From: JAVBQL01 sp031549085
Lineage (GTDB): Bacteria > Spirochaetota > GWE2-31-10 > MWDO01
NCBI GenBank assembly: GCA_031549085.1
Contig: JAVBQL010000014.1
Location: 1-64,000 of the forward strand
Direction: 5' to 3'
DNA length: 64,000 nt
Below the pieces are notes generated by a model. It was not told the DNA's origin. It made no database searches and saw only the letters and a list, made by a program, of their open reading frames with translations. Shown piece after piece: positions 42,662 through 52,144 of the stretch; the stretch's first letter is position 1; every line of letters begins with the position of its first letter. The position numbers and the translations under genes are program-made.

Positions 42662-44240
42662 CTACTTACTTATTATTATTCCATCTATCTCTTTTGAGGG
42701 TATTAAAGTCCATCCAGTATAATTTTTATTATATGTGTTGGTTATGCTAGATACAAATTGTAAGAAATACTCTTTTTCATCAACAGCAACTTTTTTGATG
42801 TATATTCTTCCAATTTTTGTCATTCCTTTTTTTATCGCTTTTTTGTTAGAAACAACAACATTACCTACTATCATATCTGGATTTGTTATACACTCTTTCA
42901 CACCGTTTAGAAGAGACAATCTTGTCTTATCTTTTTTTAGATGCTCTACAAACCGCTCTAACTCACCTATATTTACAGGAATATTATATTTATCAAAGGC
43001 GATACCGCTATCATTTGTTATAGAGGATAAACTCTCTTTTAGTTTTTTTGCGATGTCTCCACTAACATCAAATTTTTCTATCTTTGTCGCTTCTATATTT
43101 TTTAACTCATTTTTAAGATTTATTTTTTTATTAGTAACAACACTCCAGATATTTTTTTCATCTCCTCTTGGCGTCTCTTTTGCTTTTACCCAATTATACA
43201 AATCCTTTCCACTGTTATTATTAAAGCCTTTCGCTTGCTGCAGCTGAACAATTCTATTATTGCTATTTTTATATGTCTCAATTTCGTTATCAAGCCACTT
43301 ATCATAACTTTTGTTTTCTTCATCATCAATTTTATTTAATCTATTCGCTCTTCTCTCTTTTACAGCCTCAAGGTTTTTGAGTGCTTCCTCTCTTGTTAGA
43401 TTTCCACTACCTATTTTGTCAACATCAATCCCTTTTGACCTCAAATATGCAGCAGATAGAGACCGCACGTCACACACACACTCAAAACCATTGGGAGGAA
43501 ACCACTTATCCCAAAGAGGATCATCATATCGTCTAATAGTGCCATGAAGAGCAAGATGCTCAGGTCTTGTCGTTCGTCTACACTGTGATATATATTCCAA
43601 ATATGGAGCTATATCAGCATCTTCCATAAACTGCATATATTTTCCGCTCATCTCAGAAGCTCGAATGTTTTGATGATAGACTATATCATCAACTTTAAGA
43701 TTCTTTTCTGAAATGTTGCTCTTCCATTCATCAAAAGAGAGGTCTTTCTCTTTTGCATCTATCACAGAGCTAAGTATTTCGCTTATTTGGTTTTCGTTTT
43801 CATAGTGTGCAACTGTAAAGGCATAGTTTTTCATCTCATCTTTTAGGGCATTAAAGTTCTCTTTGTTCATCGCAACTTTCATGCGTAAAAAATCTAAAGA
43901 GTAGTCCTCTTCTTCAGCATATTTTTTTACACTTTTCCTATTTAAGAGGACATAGTAACGCCCTAACAAATGAGCTTTTAAAAAACTATTTGCTATAGTA
44001 TCAATATTTTTTGGGGTTATGAGTATTTTTAATAATTTTTCTATTATTTCATCATAGTTTTTTGACTCTTTTAATACTGTTTTTATAGCATTAAAAAGAG
44101 GTTTAAATGAGCCTTGAAATGCAGGAAGTGTATTAGAATATAGAGCTCCAAGCTCTCTGTCTTCTTTATCAAGAACTTTTTCATAATCATATTCATTAAA
44201 AGAGAGAGTATTCTCTAGTTCAGAAAGAAGTTTTTTTTTT
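42662..44240 (-). CDS. Portal C-terminus + MuF head protein + PBECR-like nuclease tail (frameshifted continuation)
   Basis: This frame is open from the A10 run at 44231-44240 to 42662 and has no good start; TTG 43969 lacks a ribosome site. The first 90 residues complete the portal fold ('LPAFQGSFKPLF' to 'FLKAHLLGR'). Then comes the MuF (gp30/SPP1 gp7) domain, with 'ADIAPYLEYISQCRRTTRPE', 'LHGTIRRYDDPLWDKWFPP' and 'CVCDVRSLSAAYL'. The last 100 residues ('GVKECITNPDMIV' and 'KIGRIYIKKV') resemble PBECR nuclease domains known at MuF C-termini. With a -1 shift at the A10, portal and MuF form one 917-residue protein. MuF enters the capsid, and nuclease tails may be injected into the host. Confidence 0.75.
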
Positions 44241-45414
44241 CGGAGAATGGCAATGCTCCCAGTGATGAGGTCATATCTCGCAAATCAAAGTGCTCTGTGT
44301 TAATATTATATGTATAAGCATAGTAGTCTTTATTGAATATGACTCCAGTATCATAGAGAATCTTGTCTCTCTCTGCTCTCTCTTTTGCGATATCCTCTTT
44401 TTCAAAAAAGCGAAACTCTGGATATGTTTCAACTTCAAAATTAAGGTCAACAAGCTGTCTAATATATTTGTTCATATATTCAGTTACAAATTTTTTGTCA
44501 CTTTCTATTATGTCGTTTCTAACTTGAAAGTGAACATTGCCAAGAGCTTGACTTCCGACCTCTCCCTGCTCAGTGGTTAAGGTTTGCCCAAGAATAGATT
44601 TTGATATTTCAGCATTGCAGAGCCCAATAAAGTCAATGTAGAGATTGCTCGACCCACTTTTTTCTACATTTATAGTTTTTAACTCATCACCAGTTTCAAC
44701 AACACCAACACCCGCCTGAACCATTGACATTAGCATGCTTAAGGTTTCTTGCTTTTTTCTCTCATTTACATTAGAGGAGACTACATACATAAAGACACTG
44801 CCAAACTTCTCTGCGAAGTTTGCCCCATATTTGAATAGTATTTTCTTAATACCCACTGGGAAATATATACGAGAAAATTTTCCCTCACCATATGGATTTT
44901 GATATGTGGCGTCATGCTGTATCAAGTTTACAACTTTCATGTCAACCAGCTCGCCGCTTGGATTGTTTTTCGATAAAAATAGAAGTCTATTTTCATTGTC
45001 AAAAGAGAACCACTCTGGGGGGAGTCCAATAATTTTATCATAGATGTAATATATGCCATCTCGTTTTATGAGGTTTTCAGTAACCCCATAACCCCAATAG
45101 ACTACATGATGTATATATTTTATAAGCTCGTTAATATTCAAATCATGATAGTTATAAAAGTAGTCCCTTACAAACTCCATAGCCTTTACATCTTTGCTAT
45201 TTTTTGACTCTGTCGTAATGTCCCACTCAAAAGACCTGAGTCCTGTAGAACGTGAAGTCATACAACTGTCAACATGACTATCATACATCAAATTTCTATA
45301 CACGCTGACATTAAGCCCCTTATCTCTAATAATAGGGTCAGGGTTCTGCAGAAATAGATAACTTTCTAAAAAGTCGTTAAAAGATTTTTGCCTATTATAT
45401 TTACTGTTCATCAT
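44215..45414 (-). CDS. Portal protein (Mu gp29 / DUF935), interrupted at an A10 run
   Basis: The protein as read has 399 residues, against about 510 for Mu gp29. It contains 'VVYWGYGVTENLIKRDG', 'LIQHDATYQNPYGEG', 'YFPVGIKKILFKYGANFAEKFG' and 'LGQTLTTEQGEVGS', typical of DUF935 portals. The frame stops five codons after the A10 run at 44231-44240. The missing C-terminal part continues in the -1 frame and is fused to MuF. The portal forms the ring through which DNA is packaged and leaves. Confidence 0.85.
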   Translation of the reverse strand: MMNSKYNRQKSFNDFLESYLFLQNPDPIIRDKGLNVSVYRNLMYDSHVDSCMTSRSTGLRSFEWDITTESKNSKDVKAMEFVRDYFYNYHDLNINELIKYIHHVVYWGYGVTENLIKRDGIYYIYDKIIGLPPEWFSFDNENRLLFLSKNNPSGELVDMKVVNLIQHDATYQNPYGEGKFSRIYFPVGIKKILFKYGANFAEKFGSVFMYVVSSNVNERKKQETLSMLMSMVQAGVGVVETGDELKTINVEKSGSSNLYIDFIGLCNAEISKSILGQTLTTEQGEVGSQALGNVHFQVRNDIIESDKKFVTEYMNKYIRQLVDLNFEVETYPEFRFFEKEDIAKERAERDKILYDTGVIFNKDYYAYTYNINTEHFDLRDMTSSLGALPFSEKKNFFLN

Positions 45415-45417
45415 AAT

Positions 45418-46977
45418 CTAAATCCTTGTATCAAACAAATCGTTCAAGCTTCCACTGTATCCATCCAAAAGCGTTTCGCTGTCTCTTTTTATACCACTCC
45501 CATAAAAAGAGAATGGCTTACCAGAAAAGTTGGAGAGCATGTTTATAGCCTCTGCCAGTGCATCAGGAGCATCATCATTAACTGCGCTTGATGGATAATA
45601 TAAAAGCTGTTCAATCAATATTTTTGTGTCATCAATAGCCGCTTTTTTTAAAAATATTTTTCCTCTCTCCATGAGCGGCGACAGCTTCGCAATACGAATC
45701 TCTTTTGAGTTATAGTGTGGGATTGGTTTAAACGGGAGACTTATCTTATATTCCTTTTCGAGCTCTTCAAGTAGGTCTTTAAGGAGTTCTTGAAAGCCAT
45801 TGCTTTCAAAACCAATTAGGTTATGATGATAATTTAGATAGAGTCTAAAAACTGCTCTTAGCATCTCATTTATACTCGTTTTTCTTACCCAAGCATCAAC
45901 TATATAAAAATTCATAGTGCTTTTATCAAGCCCGACTGTTATAATTGCCTTAAAATCCGCCTTTTTTGTAGCTTTTACGGAAGGATCTATAAACATAACT
46001 TTAATCAATTTATTTATATCAATATCTTTCTCATCATAATATTTAATCCAACTCTCTTGAAACATTGATGTTTCATCATCCGTTGGCGTGTTTTGATATT
46101 CACTGTTAAACGAAGATGTTCCAATTATCTCTCTAATTTTATATAGCTGTTTTAATGGGAATCTATCTTCCCATAAAGATTTTTTTTCCCCATTCTCGTC
46201 AAGCTCAATCGCATTAAAAATTTTCCTTGACCAGTTTTTATATGGCTCTTCATCACTATACAAAATTGTACCTAACACACTTCTCTTCTTTATTATAGTC
46301 CCGAAGATAAATAATTTTCCATTAGGCTTTAGAGATGGGTAGAGACCTTTTGTTATGATGCCTAGTATCTTTTTTACAGTTGCAGGACTCTCTGCATCTT
46401 GGTCTTTCTCAACATCATCAATTATTATTAGGTCTGGTCTATGATTACGGAAACGAAACCCTCTTACCATCTGCCCTTTTGAGCGAGAAAAAACTCTAAT
46501 ACCATTTGCCATAAAAGAAGACTTCTTTCCAAGCTTAAACGTGATATCAAAGTCCTCTTTTATTCTCTCATTATCAGAAAGCTCCATCCGAATAAAATCA
46601 ACAAAGTCTTTTGCCAAGTCATCATTAGCAGAGACATAGATTATAAAATCATTGAGCTTATAACAAATTGCATGTATAATTCTAAAAAGAAAGTAAACTG
46701 ACTTTGCAAAACCTCGAGGTGCGGCATAAGCGACAGGGATTGTAACATCACTGCTTTTGTTAAACTCGCTATCTATATATTGATAAAAACTAGGGAAAGA
46801 CTTTGTCTCGCAATAGTGTGTAAGATAGGTTTTTGCAAAATAGAAAATATCATCTTTAGCTTTTTTAACCCGTTCATCTTTTTTGCCATCATTAAAGGGA
46901 GTTGTTTCAGCAAGAAGTTTCTCAATTATTTTTTGGCTATTTTTTATATAGCTTGCGTTTGATAACTTAGCACACAT
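45418..46977 (-). CDS. Terminase large subunit (Mu gp28-like)
   Basis: The protein has 519 residues. The ATPase domain has the Walker A-like 'AAPRGFAKSV' (about 85-94) and Walker B 'DLIIIDDVEKD' (about 182-192). The nuclease domain has 'MFIDPSVKATKKADFKAII' and 'IGFESNGFQELL', ending with 'NDDAPDALAEAI'. It packages phage DNA into proheads and cuts it at headfuls. It follows the small subunit directly (1-base gap). Confidence 0.92.
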   Translation of the reverse strand: MCAKLSNASYIKNSQKIIEKLLAETTPFNDGKKDERVKKAKDDIFYFAKTYLTHYCETKSFPSFYQYIDSEFNKSSDVTIPVAYAAPRGFAKSVYFLFRIIHAICYKLNDFIIYVSANDDLAKDFVDFIRMELSDNERIKEDFDITFKLGKKSSFMANGIRVFSRSKGQMVRGFRFRNHRPDLIIIDDVEKDQDAESPATVKKILGIITKGLYPSLKPNGKLFIFGTIIKKRSVLGTILYSDEEPYKNWSRKIFNAIELDENGEKKSLWEDRFPLKQLYKIREIIGTSSFNSEYQNTPTDDETSMFQESWIKYYDEKDIDINKLIKVMFIDPSVKATKKADFKAIITVGLDKSTMNFYIVDAWVRKTSINEMLRAVFRLYLNYHHNLIGFESNGFQELLKDLLEELEKEYKISLPFKPIPHYNSKEIRIAKLSPLMERGKIFLKKAAIDDTKILIEQLLYYPSSAVNDDAPDALAEAINMLSNFSGKPFSFYGSGIKRDSETLLDGYSGSLNDLFDTRI

Positions 46978-47415
46978 TTACTTTTTTTCCCACATAAAGA
47001 ACTCTGTTATAACCTTCCCAAATTCATCTTTTTTATCAGGGTATTTTTGTTTTATAAAGTCAGTAAATTTCGACATAGCAATAATAACAGCACTATTCTC
47101 ATCGATTCCACCCTTCATCTCTTTAAGAAGCGATTTTAATTCTTTTATTATTTTTATATCTGTATCAGAAACGGCTTGTCCGTTTAAAGCCTCTAGCTTT
47201 TCAAAAATCATATTTTCTATTTTCCTAGTGCCTCCAAGCCCCTGCACTACATAGTTTTTTCTCTGCTCATCCCAACTCATTTTTTCTTTGTTTTTCCAAA
47301 GCCCAAGAGTTTTTGCAGAGACGGGGATAATTGTAGAAATTTCAATCAGAGTTTTCCCTTCTTTTACATATAGGTCTCGAGCATCTATGTAGTATATAGC
47401 AAATTTATCATTCAT
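46978..47415 (-). CDS. Terminase small subunit-like protein (DUF1804 / gp27)
   Basis: The protein has 145 residues. The N-terminal helix-turn-helix 'YVKEGKTLIEISTIIPVSAK' is followed by 'TLGLWKNKEKMSWDEQRKNY', which is characteristic of DUF1804 proteins. A C-terminal oligomerisation region follows. It recognises phage DNA for packaging. It overlaps the Mor gene by 4 bases. Confidence 0.8.
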   Translation of the reverse strand: MNDKFAIYYIDARDLYVKEGKTLIEISTIIPVSAKTLGLWKNKEKMSWDEQRKNYVVQGLGGTRKIENMIFEKLEALNGQAVSDTDIKIIKELKSLLKEMKGGIDENSAVIIAMSKFTDFIKQKYPDKKDEFGKVITEFFMWEKK

Positions 47416-47633
47416 GCTGCGGCTTTTCTCTTGTTTTTATTTATTATTACGTAAATTCGTGGTACACTTATTTTATATTTTTTAGACAATTCTGCTATCG
47501 TCATGCTATTTTCAAAATAGTCTTTAAGTAGACTTTTTCTCTTCAAAAATTTTAAATAAGATTTTAGAGGGGGAATATAAAATCTTTTACCTACCAGTAG
47601 CATTACGCCAAGATACAAACTATTTTCTAGCAT
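47412..47633 (-). CDS. Mor-like middle transcription activator (short)
   Basis: The protein has 73 residues, shorter than Mu Mor (129). 'VGKRFYIPPLKSYLKFLKR' is followed by the helix-turn-helix 'MTIAELSKKYKISVPRIYVI' and a basic tail. The strand motif 'G-x-R-x-Y-I-P' plus HTH is the Mor family signature. The dimerisation half of Mor may be supplied by the 55-residue protein encoded just upstream (overlap of 7 bases). In Mu, Mor turns on the middle promoter. Confidence 0.7.
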   Translation of the reverse strand: MLENSLYLGVMLLVGKRFYIPPLKSYLKFLKRKSLLKDYFENSMTIAELSKKYKISVPRIYVIINKNKRKAAA

Positions 47634-47794
47634 GTTATTCCCTTTATAATACCCTCAATTTCTGTTGCGCTTTTTCCCTTGTCTATTAAAAATATTGTAA
47701 GGTCTGCTACAGATATAAACCTGCCGCCTTTTTCCAAAATGAGAGCATCGATTTCTGCATGTGTAAGGTATTTAACTAATGTTTCTATTTTCAT
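47627..47794 (-). CDS. Small 55-residue protein upstream of Mor
   Basis: It starts at ATG 47794 after an upstream in-frame stop, and its stop overlaps the Mor start. The sequence 'YLTHAEIDALILEKGGRF' and 'ADLTIFLIDKGKSATEIEGI' is helical. It may be the detached N-terminal dimerisation part of Mor, as the size sum (55 + 73) nearly equals full Mor. Overlap and coding-like composition support it. Confidence 0.6.
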   Translation of the reverse strand: MKIETLVKYLTHAEIDALILEKGGRFISVADLTIFLIDKGKSATEIEGIIKGITC

Positions 47795-47861
47795 ATACTA
47801 ATATTTTATTATATTTCCCCTTAAATTTTTGAAAAAAAACAAGAAAATCTCTCTGCTTTTG

Positions 47862-48215
47862 CTATTTTTTGAGAATTACAATCAGCTTTGATGCTTCTTT
47901 TGTTGTTAGGTTATCAAGAGATTCTATTTTTCTTTTAAAGAGCGTATTGCAAAAGCCAATTAAGTTATTGATTTTGGATTTTAACAATAGACTCTTTATA
48001 TAATTTTTTTGTTGATTGCTTATTTTGTCGTTTTGTTTTTTTAGTTTTGACATTTTGTATAGAATTGTGAGCAGTTGAGAGATTTCAAAATCACTCAACT
48101 CTTTTGATGTTGTTACATAAAACTCTTTTTCCAACATATTTCTATATTGTTCTTCAGTCAGTCCACACTCTTTAATTTTAATATGAATTTCTGCATATTT
48201 TTTAGTCCTATCCAT
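47862..48215 (-). CDS. GemA / gp16-family regulatory protein
   Basis: The protein has 117 residues. 'KYAEIHIKIKECGLTEEQYR', 'TTSKELSDFEISQLLTIL' and 'TTKEASKLIVIL' fit the GemA (DUF1018) family. In Mu, GemA affects host gene expression and DNA supercoiling early in infection. It lies between Gam and Mor, as in Mu. Confidence 0.8.
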   Translation of the reverse strand: MDRTKKYAEIHIKIKECGLTEEQYRNMLEKEFYVTTSKELSDFEISQLLTILYKMSKLKKQNDKISNQQKNYIKSLLLKSKINNLIGFCNTLFKRKIESLDNLTTKEASKLIVILKK

Positions 48216-48347
48216 TAGTTCACCCCCTTATATAAAAAAAAGGGAGACTAAAAGCCCCCCCTCTAAATAAAAAAAAATAACATTCCCACACCCAAATACT
48301 ATTCTTTTAGCTTGTCTCATCAGTATCAAAGTTGCCAACTTTAATAG

Positions 48348-48367
48348 ACTTGCCCAAAAGGGCAAGT
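48348..48367. other. Hairpin between gam and gemA
   Basis: ACTTGCCC-AAAA-GGGCAAGT is perfect, and a second palindrome AAAGTT-GCC-AACTTT lies just beside it. A T run follows only in the plus direction. It could be a transcript-processing or operator site within the early operon. Confidence 0.4.
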
Positions 48368-48398
48368 TTCGACTTTTTTTTATAAAAAAAATCACTTA

Positions 48399-48902
48399 TC
48401 AGGAGCTTTTAAGCTTATTTATTTCTTCTCTGTTGGCTTCCAAAAAGAAGTCATCTTTATTTTTTCTATGAGCATCAACTTTCGCTAAGTCAATATCGCT
48501 TAACTCTGCCATCAAATCCTTGTTAGGCTCTTCTTTAACTCTGATAAATCTATCCATTTTAAACTTTTTTAATAATTCAAGTGTTGATTTTTTTACATGA
48601 ATTGATGTAGATTTTCTAAAACCAAAAACTCCAAAAGTTAATGTGATGCTTTTTTTGTCAGAAAATAGCCCCTCTTTGTTATATTGTGCAAAGTTACCAA
48701 TCAAATTTGATAGTTCTTCAATTCTCCCTCTTATTGATTCACCTCTTAAAAGAGCTTTCTCTCTTATTGCAATAATCCCTCTCTGTGCTTCTGCATCAAT
48801 CTCATCCAACTCAATTTGTAAAAGCCCAACTTCTTTTAAAATATCATTAGCTTCCTCAATAGAATATATCTTTTCAATTTTTGGTTTTAATCTCACTCTC
48901 AA
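48399..48902 (-). CDS. gam: Mu Gam-like DNA end-binding protein
   Basis: The protein has 167 residues, close to Mu Gam (174). A long helical hairpin ('IDAEAQRGIIAIREKALLRG') is followed by 'KKSITLTFGVFGFRKSTSIH', 'RFIRVKEEPNKDLMAELSD' and 'VDAHRKNKDDFFLE', the family pattern. Gam is a bacterial Ku-like protein that protects linear phage DNA from exonucleases. Confidence 0.88.
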   Translation of the reverse strand: MRVRLKPKIEKIYSIEEANDILKEVGLLQIELDEIDAEAQRGIIAIREKALLRGESIRGRIEELSNLIGNFAQYNKEGLFSDKKSITLTFGVFGFRKSTSIHVKKSTLELLKKFKMDRFIRVKEEPNKDLMAELSDIDLAKVDAHRKNKDDFFLEANREEINKLKSS

Positions 48903-48914
48903 ATCCCCCTTAAT

Positions 48915-49076
48915 CTATTTTTTATAACCAATATAAGCAGAACATTTCACACAATTATCATGTGCTATCTCTTTTTTTATTGATTTATCAAAACCCAAAC
49001 ATTTGCCCTTGTCTGTTCCAGTCTCTCCATACTTTTTTATTAGCTCACACTTATCTACTATCTTTTTTATACTCAT
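48915..49076 (-). CDS. Small four-Cys protein
   Basis: The protein has 53 residues and starts ATG 49076 after AAGGGGAAA. The cysteines are at 10, 26, 42 and 45, ending with C-x2-C, so a zinc-bound fold is possible. It fills the gap between mub and gam, 12 bases before gam. Function unknown. Confidence 0.65.
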   Translation of the reverse strand: MSIKKIVDKCELIKKYGETGTDKGKCLGFDKSIKKEIAHDNCVKCSAYIGYKK

Positions 49077-49085
49077 CTTTTCCCC

Positions 49086-50036
49086 TTATGCAGAAATGAT
49101 TAACTCATCTTTTGCTTGCAAAATAATATCTTTTGTCAAATCACAGCTATTTTTTTTCATTATCCTTTGTACAAGTCTTAATAGTGCACTGATATAGACT
49201 GTTATCCCTTTTGATGTAGTAAAAAACATATCAAGAACATCGTTTGAAGCATCTTTAAACACTGTTTCTACCATGTTTTTAACATCAATTTTATTAAGTT
49301 TCCCGACCTGTATCAGATTCATCCTACTTGATACTTGTGCCATATTAACATCCTCTTTTATCCTCGTAAGCAATTTTGGAAGCCCAACAATTACAACAGG
49401 AATATTAGCCATATCATAGATACGTCTCAAAATCGATAAAACCTTTAAATGAGCTCTCTCTGCCTCATCAAGTATTATCATTCTGCCAGAATCAGCTAAC
49501 TCCGCAATTATTTTCTCCATCAAGATATCTACTTTTACTTTTTCATAGCCAATTTTCAGTTTTATTGCCAAGTTGCGTAGCAAAGTATTCACCTTGTAAG
49601 TGTCATCCGCCTCAATTAAAATGCAAGATGGGTTGTCTTTAGCATATTTCTTTAAAGCGATTGACTTCCCAACACCTGTGTTGCCAATAATAAGCCCCAT
49701 TCTTTTGTCAATGCTCAAAATATTCAGAGCATAATTGATCTGCTTTGAAATAGAAGTATCTACAAAAGGAACAGCGACAACCCCATTCTCATATCTTGCC
49801 ATCTCTGTTGCCATTGCAGAATCAGCAGCGTTAATAACAGCACTATTATCGCCCAGATATTTGCCATTCAAAACCTGACTAACTGTTGCTGCTGTATAGA
49901 TAGTCATTCTTGCAAGTTCATTTTGAGACATTCCTGTAAGCTCTAAAAACGCTCTTACCCTTTCTTTAAAAGGGATACGTCTCTCTTCATTTTTTTGATA
50001 TAGCTCTTCATCGAGCCGAACTCTTTCATCACTCAT
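49086..50036 (-). CDS. Mu B-like transposition ATPase
   Basis: The protein has 316 residues. The N-terminal helix-turn-helix 'SQNELARMTIYTAATVSQVL' is followed by an AAA+ domain. Walker A is 'GNTGVGKS' (118-125) and Walker B 'MIILDEAERAH'. 'MAQVSSRMNLIQVG' lies in the sensor region, with a small C-terminal domain. MuB binds target DNA, activates MuA, and prevents insertion close to its own ends. Confidence 0.92.
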   Translation of the reverse strand: MSDERVRLDEELYQKNEERRIPFKERVRAFLELTGMSQNELARMTIYTAATVSQVLNGKYLGDNSAVINAADSAMATEMARYENGVVAVPFVDTSISKQINYALNILSIDKRMGLIIGNTGVGKSIALKKYAKDNPSCILIEADDTYKVNTLLRNLAIKLKIGYEKVKVDILMEKIIAELADSGRMIILDEAERAHLKVLSILRRIYDMANIPVVIVGLPKLLTRIKEDVNMAQVSSRMNLIQVGKLNKIDVKNMVETVFKDASNDVLDMFFTTSKGITVYISALLRLVQRIMKKNSCDLTKDIILQAKDELIISA

Positions 50037-50111
50037 ATTTTTTAACCTCTTCTCTCTTTAAAAAGAGAAAACTGAAATATGTAAATCTCTTAACAAGAGA
50101 TATGAGCCACG

Positions 50112-50255
50112 TTAAAAAGTTACTGTAAAAGTCAAAACTGCTGCTGCTATCCAATATACAAATCGCTTTATATCGCCATTTGAGAGATAGACAGCGGAAG
50201 CCAAAACATCGATAATAATTAACAATAGTGGAAGTATTTTTTCATATCCAAACAT
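50112..50255 (-). CDS. Small 47-residue membrane protein between transposase and MuB
   Basis: It starts ATG 50255 with AGGAGT 7 bases upstream. Two membrane helices ('ILPLLLIIIDVLASAVYL' and 'FVYWIAAAVLTFTVTF') flank 'SNGDIKR'. No known family. A strong ribosome site and tight packing support expression. Confidence 0.7.
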   Translation of the reverse strand: MFGYEKILPLLLIIIDVLASAVYLSNGDIKRFVYWIAAAVLTFTVTF

Positions 50256-50269
50256 ATATCACTCCTATT

Positions 50270-52138
50270 TTATAGTTCATATGCACCTTTAATCTTTTTT
50301 CTACTCTCATCTTTACCATCTTTTTTATCTTCAATTTGCAGAGAGTCCTCTTTATACTCAATTGTGTTTATCTCTAGTGTGAGCTCTTGCAAATCGCTGT
50401 TAAGCTTTTCTATATTATTTGCCGCTCTTCTAATTTTACCTTTTATCTTGCCATGCTCTTTATATTGTGCAATATTTTTAGCATCACTTGCAAGGAATGT
50501 GTTTTTAGTCTCCCGCTTAGCTTCGCAAATATAGCGTCCCTTATCATCAAAAACAAATAGATGTGTTAGGTCATGCCTATCTATTCCTATTATTACATTC
50601 TTCTTCAAAAAATCTCTAACTAGCGTTATATCGTCAGTTTGTCTATAATCCCACCCCATATAAAGAATGCCATTTTGATGCACCTGCCTAACTTCTCTAT
50701 AAAGTGATGCATGAACAAGCTCTCTATTATCAACTCTCACAAGCTCGTTGCTAGAACTCTCCCATTTTTGAGAAGGCGTAATACCGCCAATCCCAGAGTG
50801 TTTATGTTTTGTTCTATAATTTTCTAAAAAATTGCCAAAGGCATCATATAATTCTTGTAAAGAGATCATTTTTTCAAGATTTTTTAGTCGTTTATCCATG
50901 TCATCTGGCTTCTCATTTATATTTTTCCCACAGTAAGTATTAGAAAACTTGCTGAAATGGTTATCAACATAGTTCCAAAACCCCTCAACAACGCCTTTGC
51001 TTTGTGGGTGATACTTTGTTGCATACCTTGCATCAATTCCAAGCCTGTTTAAAAGCCCTGAAACTCTAATGTTGTCTCTTGTTGCACCAAGTAGCCACTT
51101 GTTTTTAAATGCCTTTCCATTATCAACATAGATGCTTAAAGGTTTTCCATACTTTTTTATCCCACACATCAAAGCATCAACAACCATTTCACTGTTTTCA
51201 TTCTCAGAAATCTCAAAACCGACAGGCATTCTTGTATAGATATCAATCCAAACGACAACAGTCGCTCTAAAAATCTTTTTCCCATCATCACTCTTCACAT
51301 AAAAGTTTAAAAGATGCCCATCAGCACTCCAAATTGAATTGCGGTCAAGCCCTGTCTCCATATCTCTTTTAATATAAGGAATACATTTGTCACTAAACAC
51401 CTTCTCCCCCTTTCTATGTTTAGTTTTAGTTAAAGGGGATATCTTATCTATATATTTTCTAATAGACCAGTAAGAAAGTGGGCTTGCTGACCTTTCAGAG
51501 TACTTTTCATGAACTGCAGATAGAGGAAGCCTATTTTGATTAAAATAGAGCGTGTTTATAAAGGCTTTTTCATCTTCATTTAGTCTGCTTTTACCCTTAT
51601 TTTTACCATATTGCTTTATAATATGATTCAAATCATTTGTTTCATTATATTTCTTCTCTTTTTCAAGGTATTTTTGCAATGTTCTAACAACAAAAGTGCC
51701 ATTACTTTGCAAGACCTCCTTGTCTACCTTGCCAGCATTAAAATCCTCAGTAAATTGTGTTAGAAGTTTTATTTTAGATACTCTTCTGTTCTCTGCCTTA
51801 TTAGCAAATTCTTTGTACTTTTTAAGAATATAAAAGAAAGTATCAACCTGTTTCTGCTGCCACTCTGGCAAATCTGCATAAGCTTTATGCTTTCTTATAT
51901 ACTCTTGTCGCTTTATAACATCTTTTTTTATATTTTCAGGGAGTTTGTTGATTTCAAAATAGGTTATCTTCCCGCCACGACCAATTCCATCACCATAAGA
52001 GAAGCTCCAAGCCTCTCGCTTGGCTCGCTTCATCACTCCCTCTTTGGTAATGTTTAAGATTGTAGCAAGCTCTTTTGTTGTTATATGAGTGTTTTTTGTT
52101 ATAATGTTATTTCCCCTCTTCTCAATCACTCCAACCAT
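50270..52138 (-). CDS. Mu A-like DDE transposase
   Basis: The protein has 622 residues (MuA 663). The N-terminal Mu-type winged HTH ('TTKELATILNITKEGVMKRA') and internal DNA-binding domains are followed by the catalytic core with Asp273 ('WSADGH'), Asp339 ('YVDNGKAF') and Glu385 ('KGVVEGFW'). These match Mu D269/D336/E392 in spacing. The C-terminal region includes the beta barrel and a Lys/Glu tail for MuB contact. It drives integration and replicative transposition. The stop of the sigma-like gene lies 6 bases before this gene's start. Confidence 0.96.
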   Translation of the reverse strand: MVGVIEKRGNNIITKNTHITTKELATILNITKEGVMKRAKREAWSFSYGDGIGRGGKITYFEINKLPENIKKDVIKRQEYIRKHKAYADLPEWQQKQVDTFFYILKKYKEFANKAENRRVSKIKLLTQFTEDFNAGKVDKEVLQSNGTFVVRTLQKYLEKEKKYNETNDLNHIIKQYGKNKGKSRLNEDEKAFINTLYFNQNRLPLSAVHEKYSERSASPLSYWSIRKYIDKISPLTKTKHRKGEKVFSDKCIPYIKRDMETGLDRNSIWSADGHLLNFYVKSDDGKKIFRATVVVWIDIYTRMPVGFEISENENSEMVVDALMCGIKKYGKPLSIYVDNGKAFKNKWLLGATRDNIRVSGLLNRLGIDARYATKYHPQSKGVVEGFWNYVDNHFSKFSNTYCGKNINEKPDDMDKRLKNLEKMISLQELYDAFGNFLENYRTKHKHSGIGGITPSQKWESSSNELVRVDNRELVHASLYREVRQVHQNGILYMGWDYRQTDDITLVRDFLKKNVIIGIDRHDLTHLFVFDDKGRYICEAKRETKNTFLASDAKNIAQYKEHGKIKGKIRRAANNIEKLNSDLQELTLEINTIEYKEDSLQIEDKKDGKDESRKKIKGAYEL

Positions 52139-52144
52139 CTCTAC

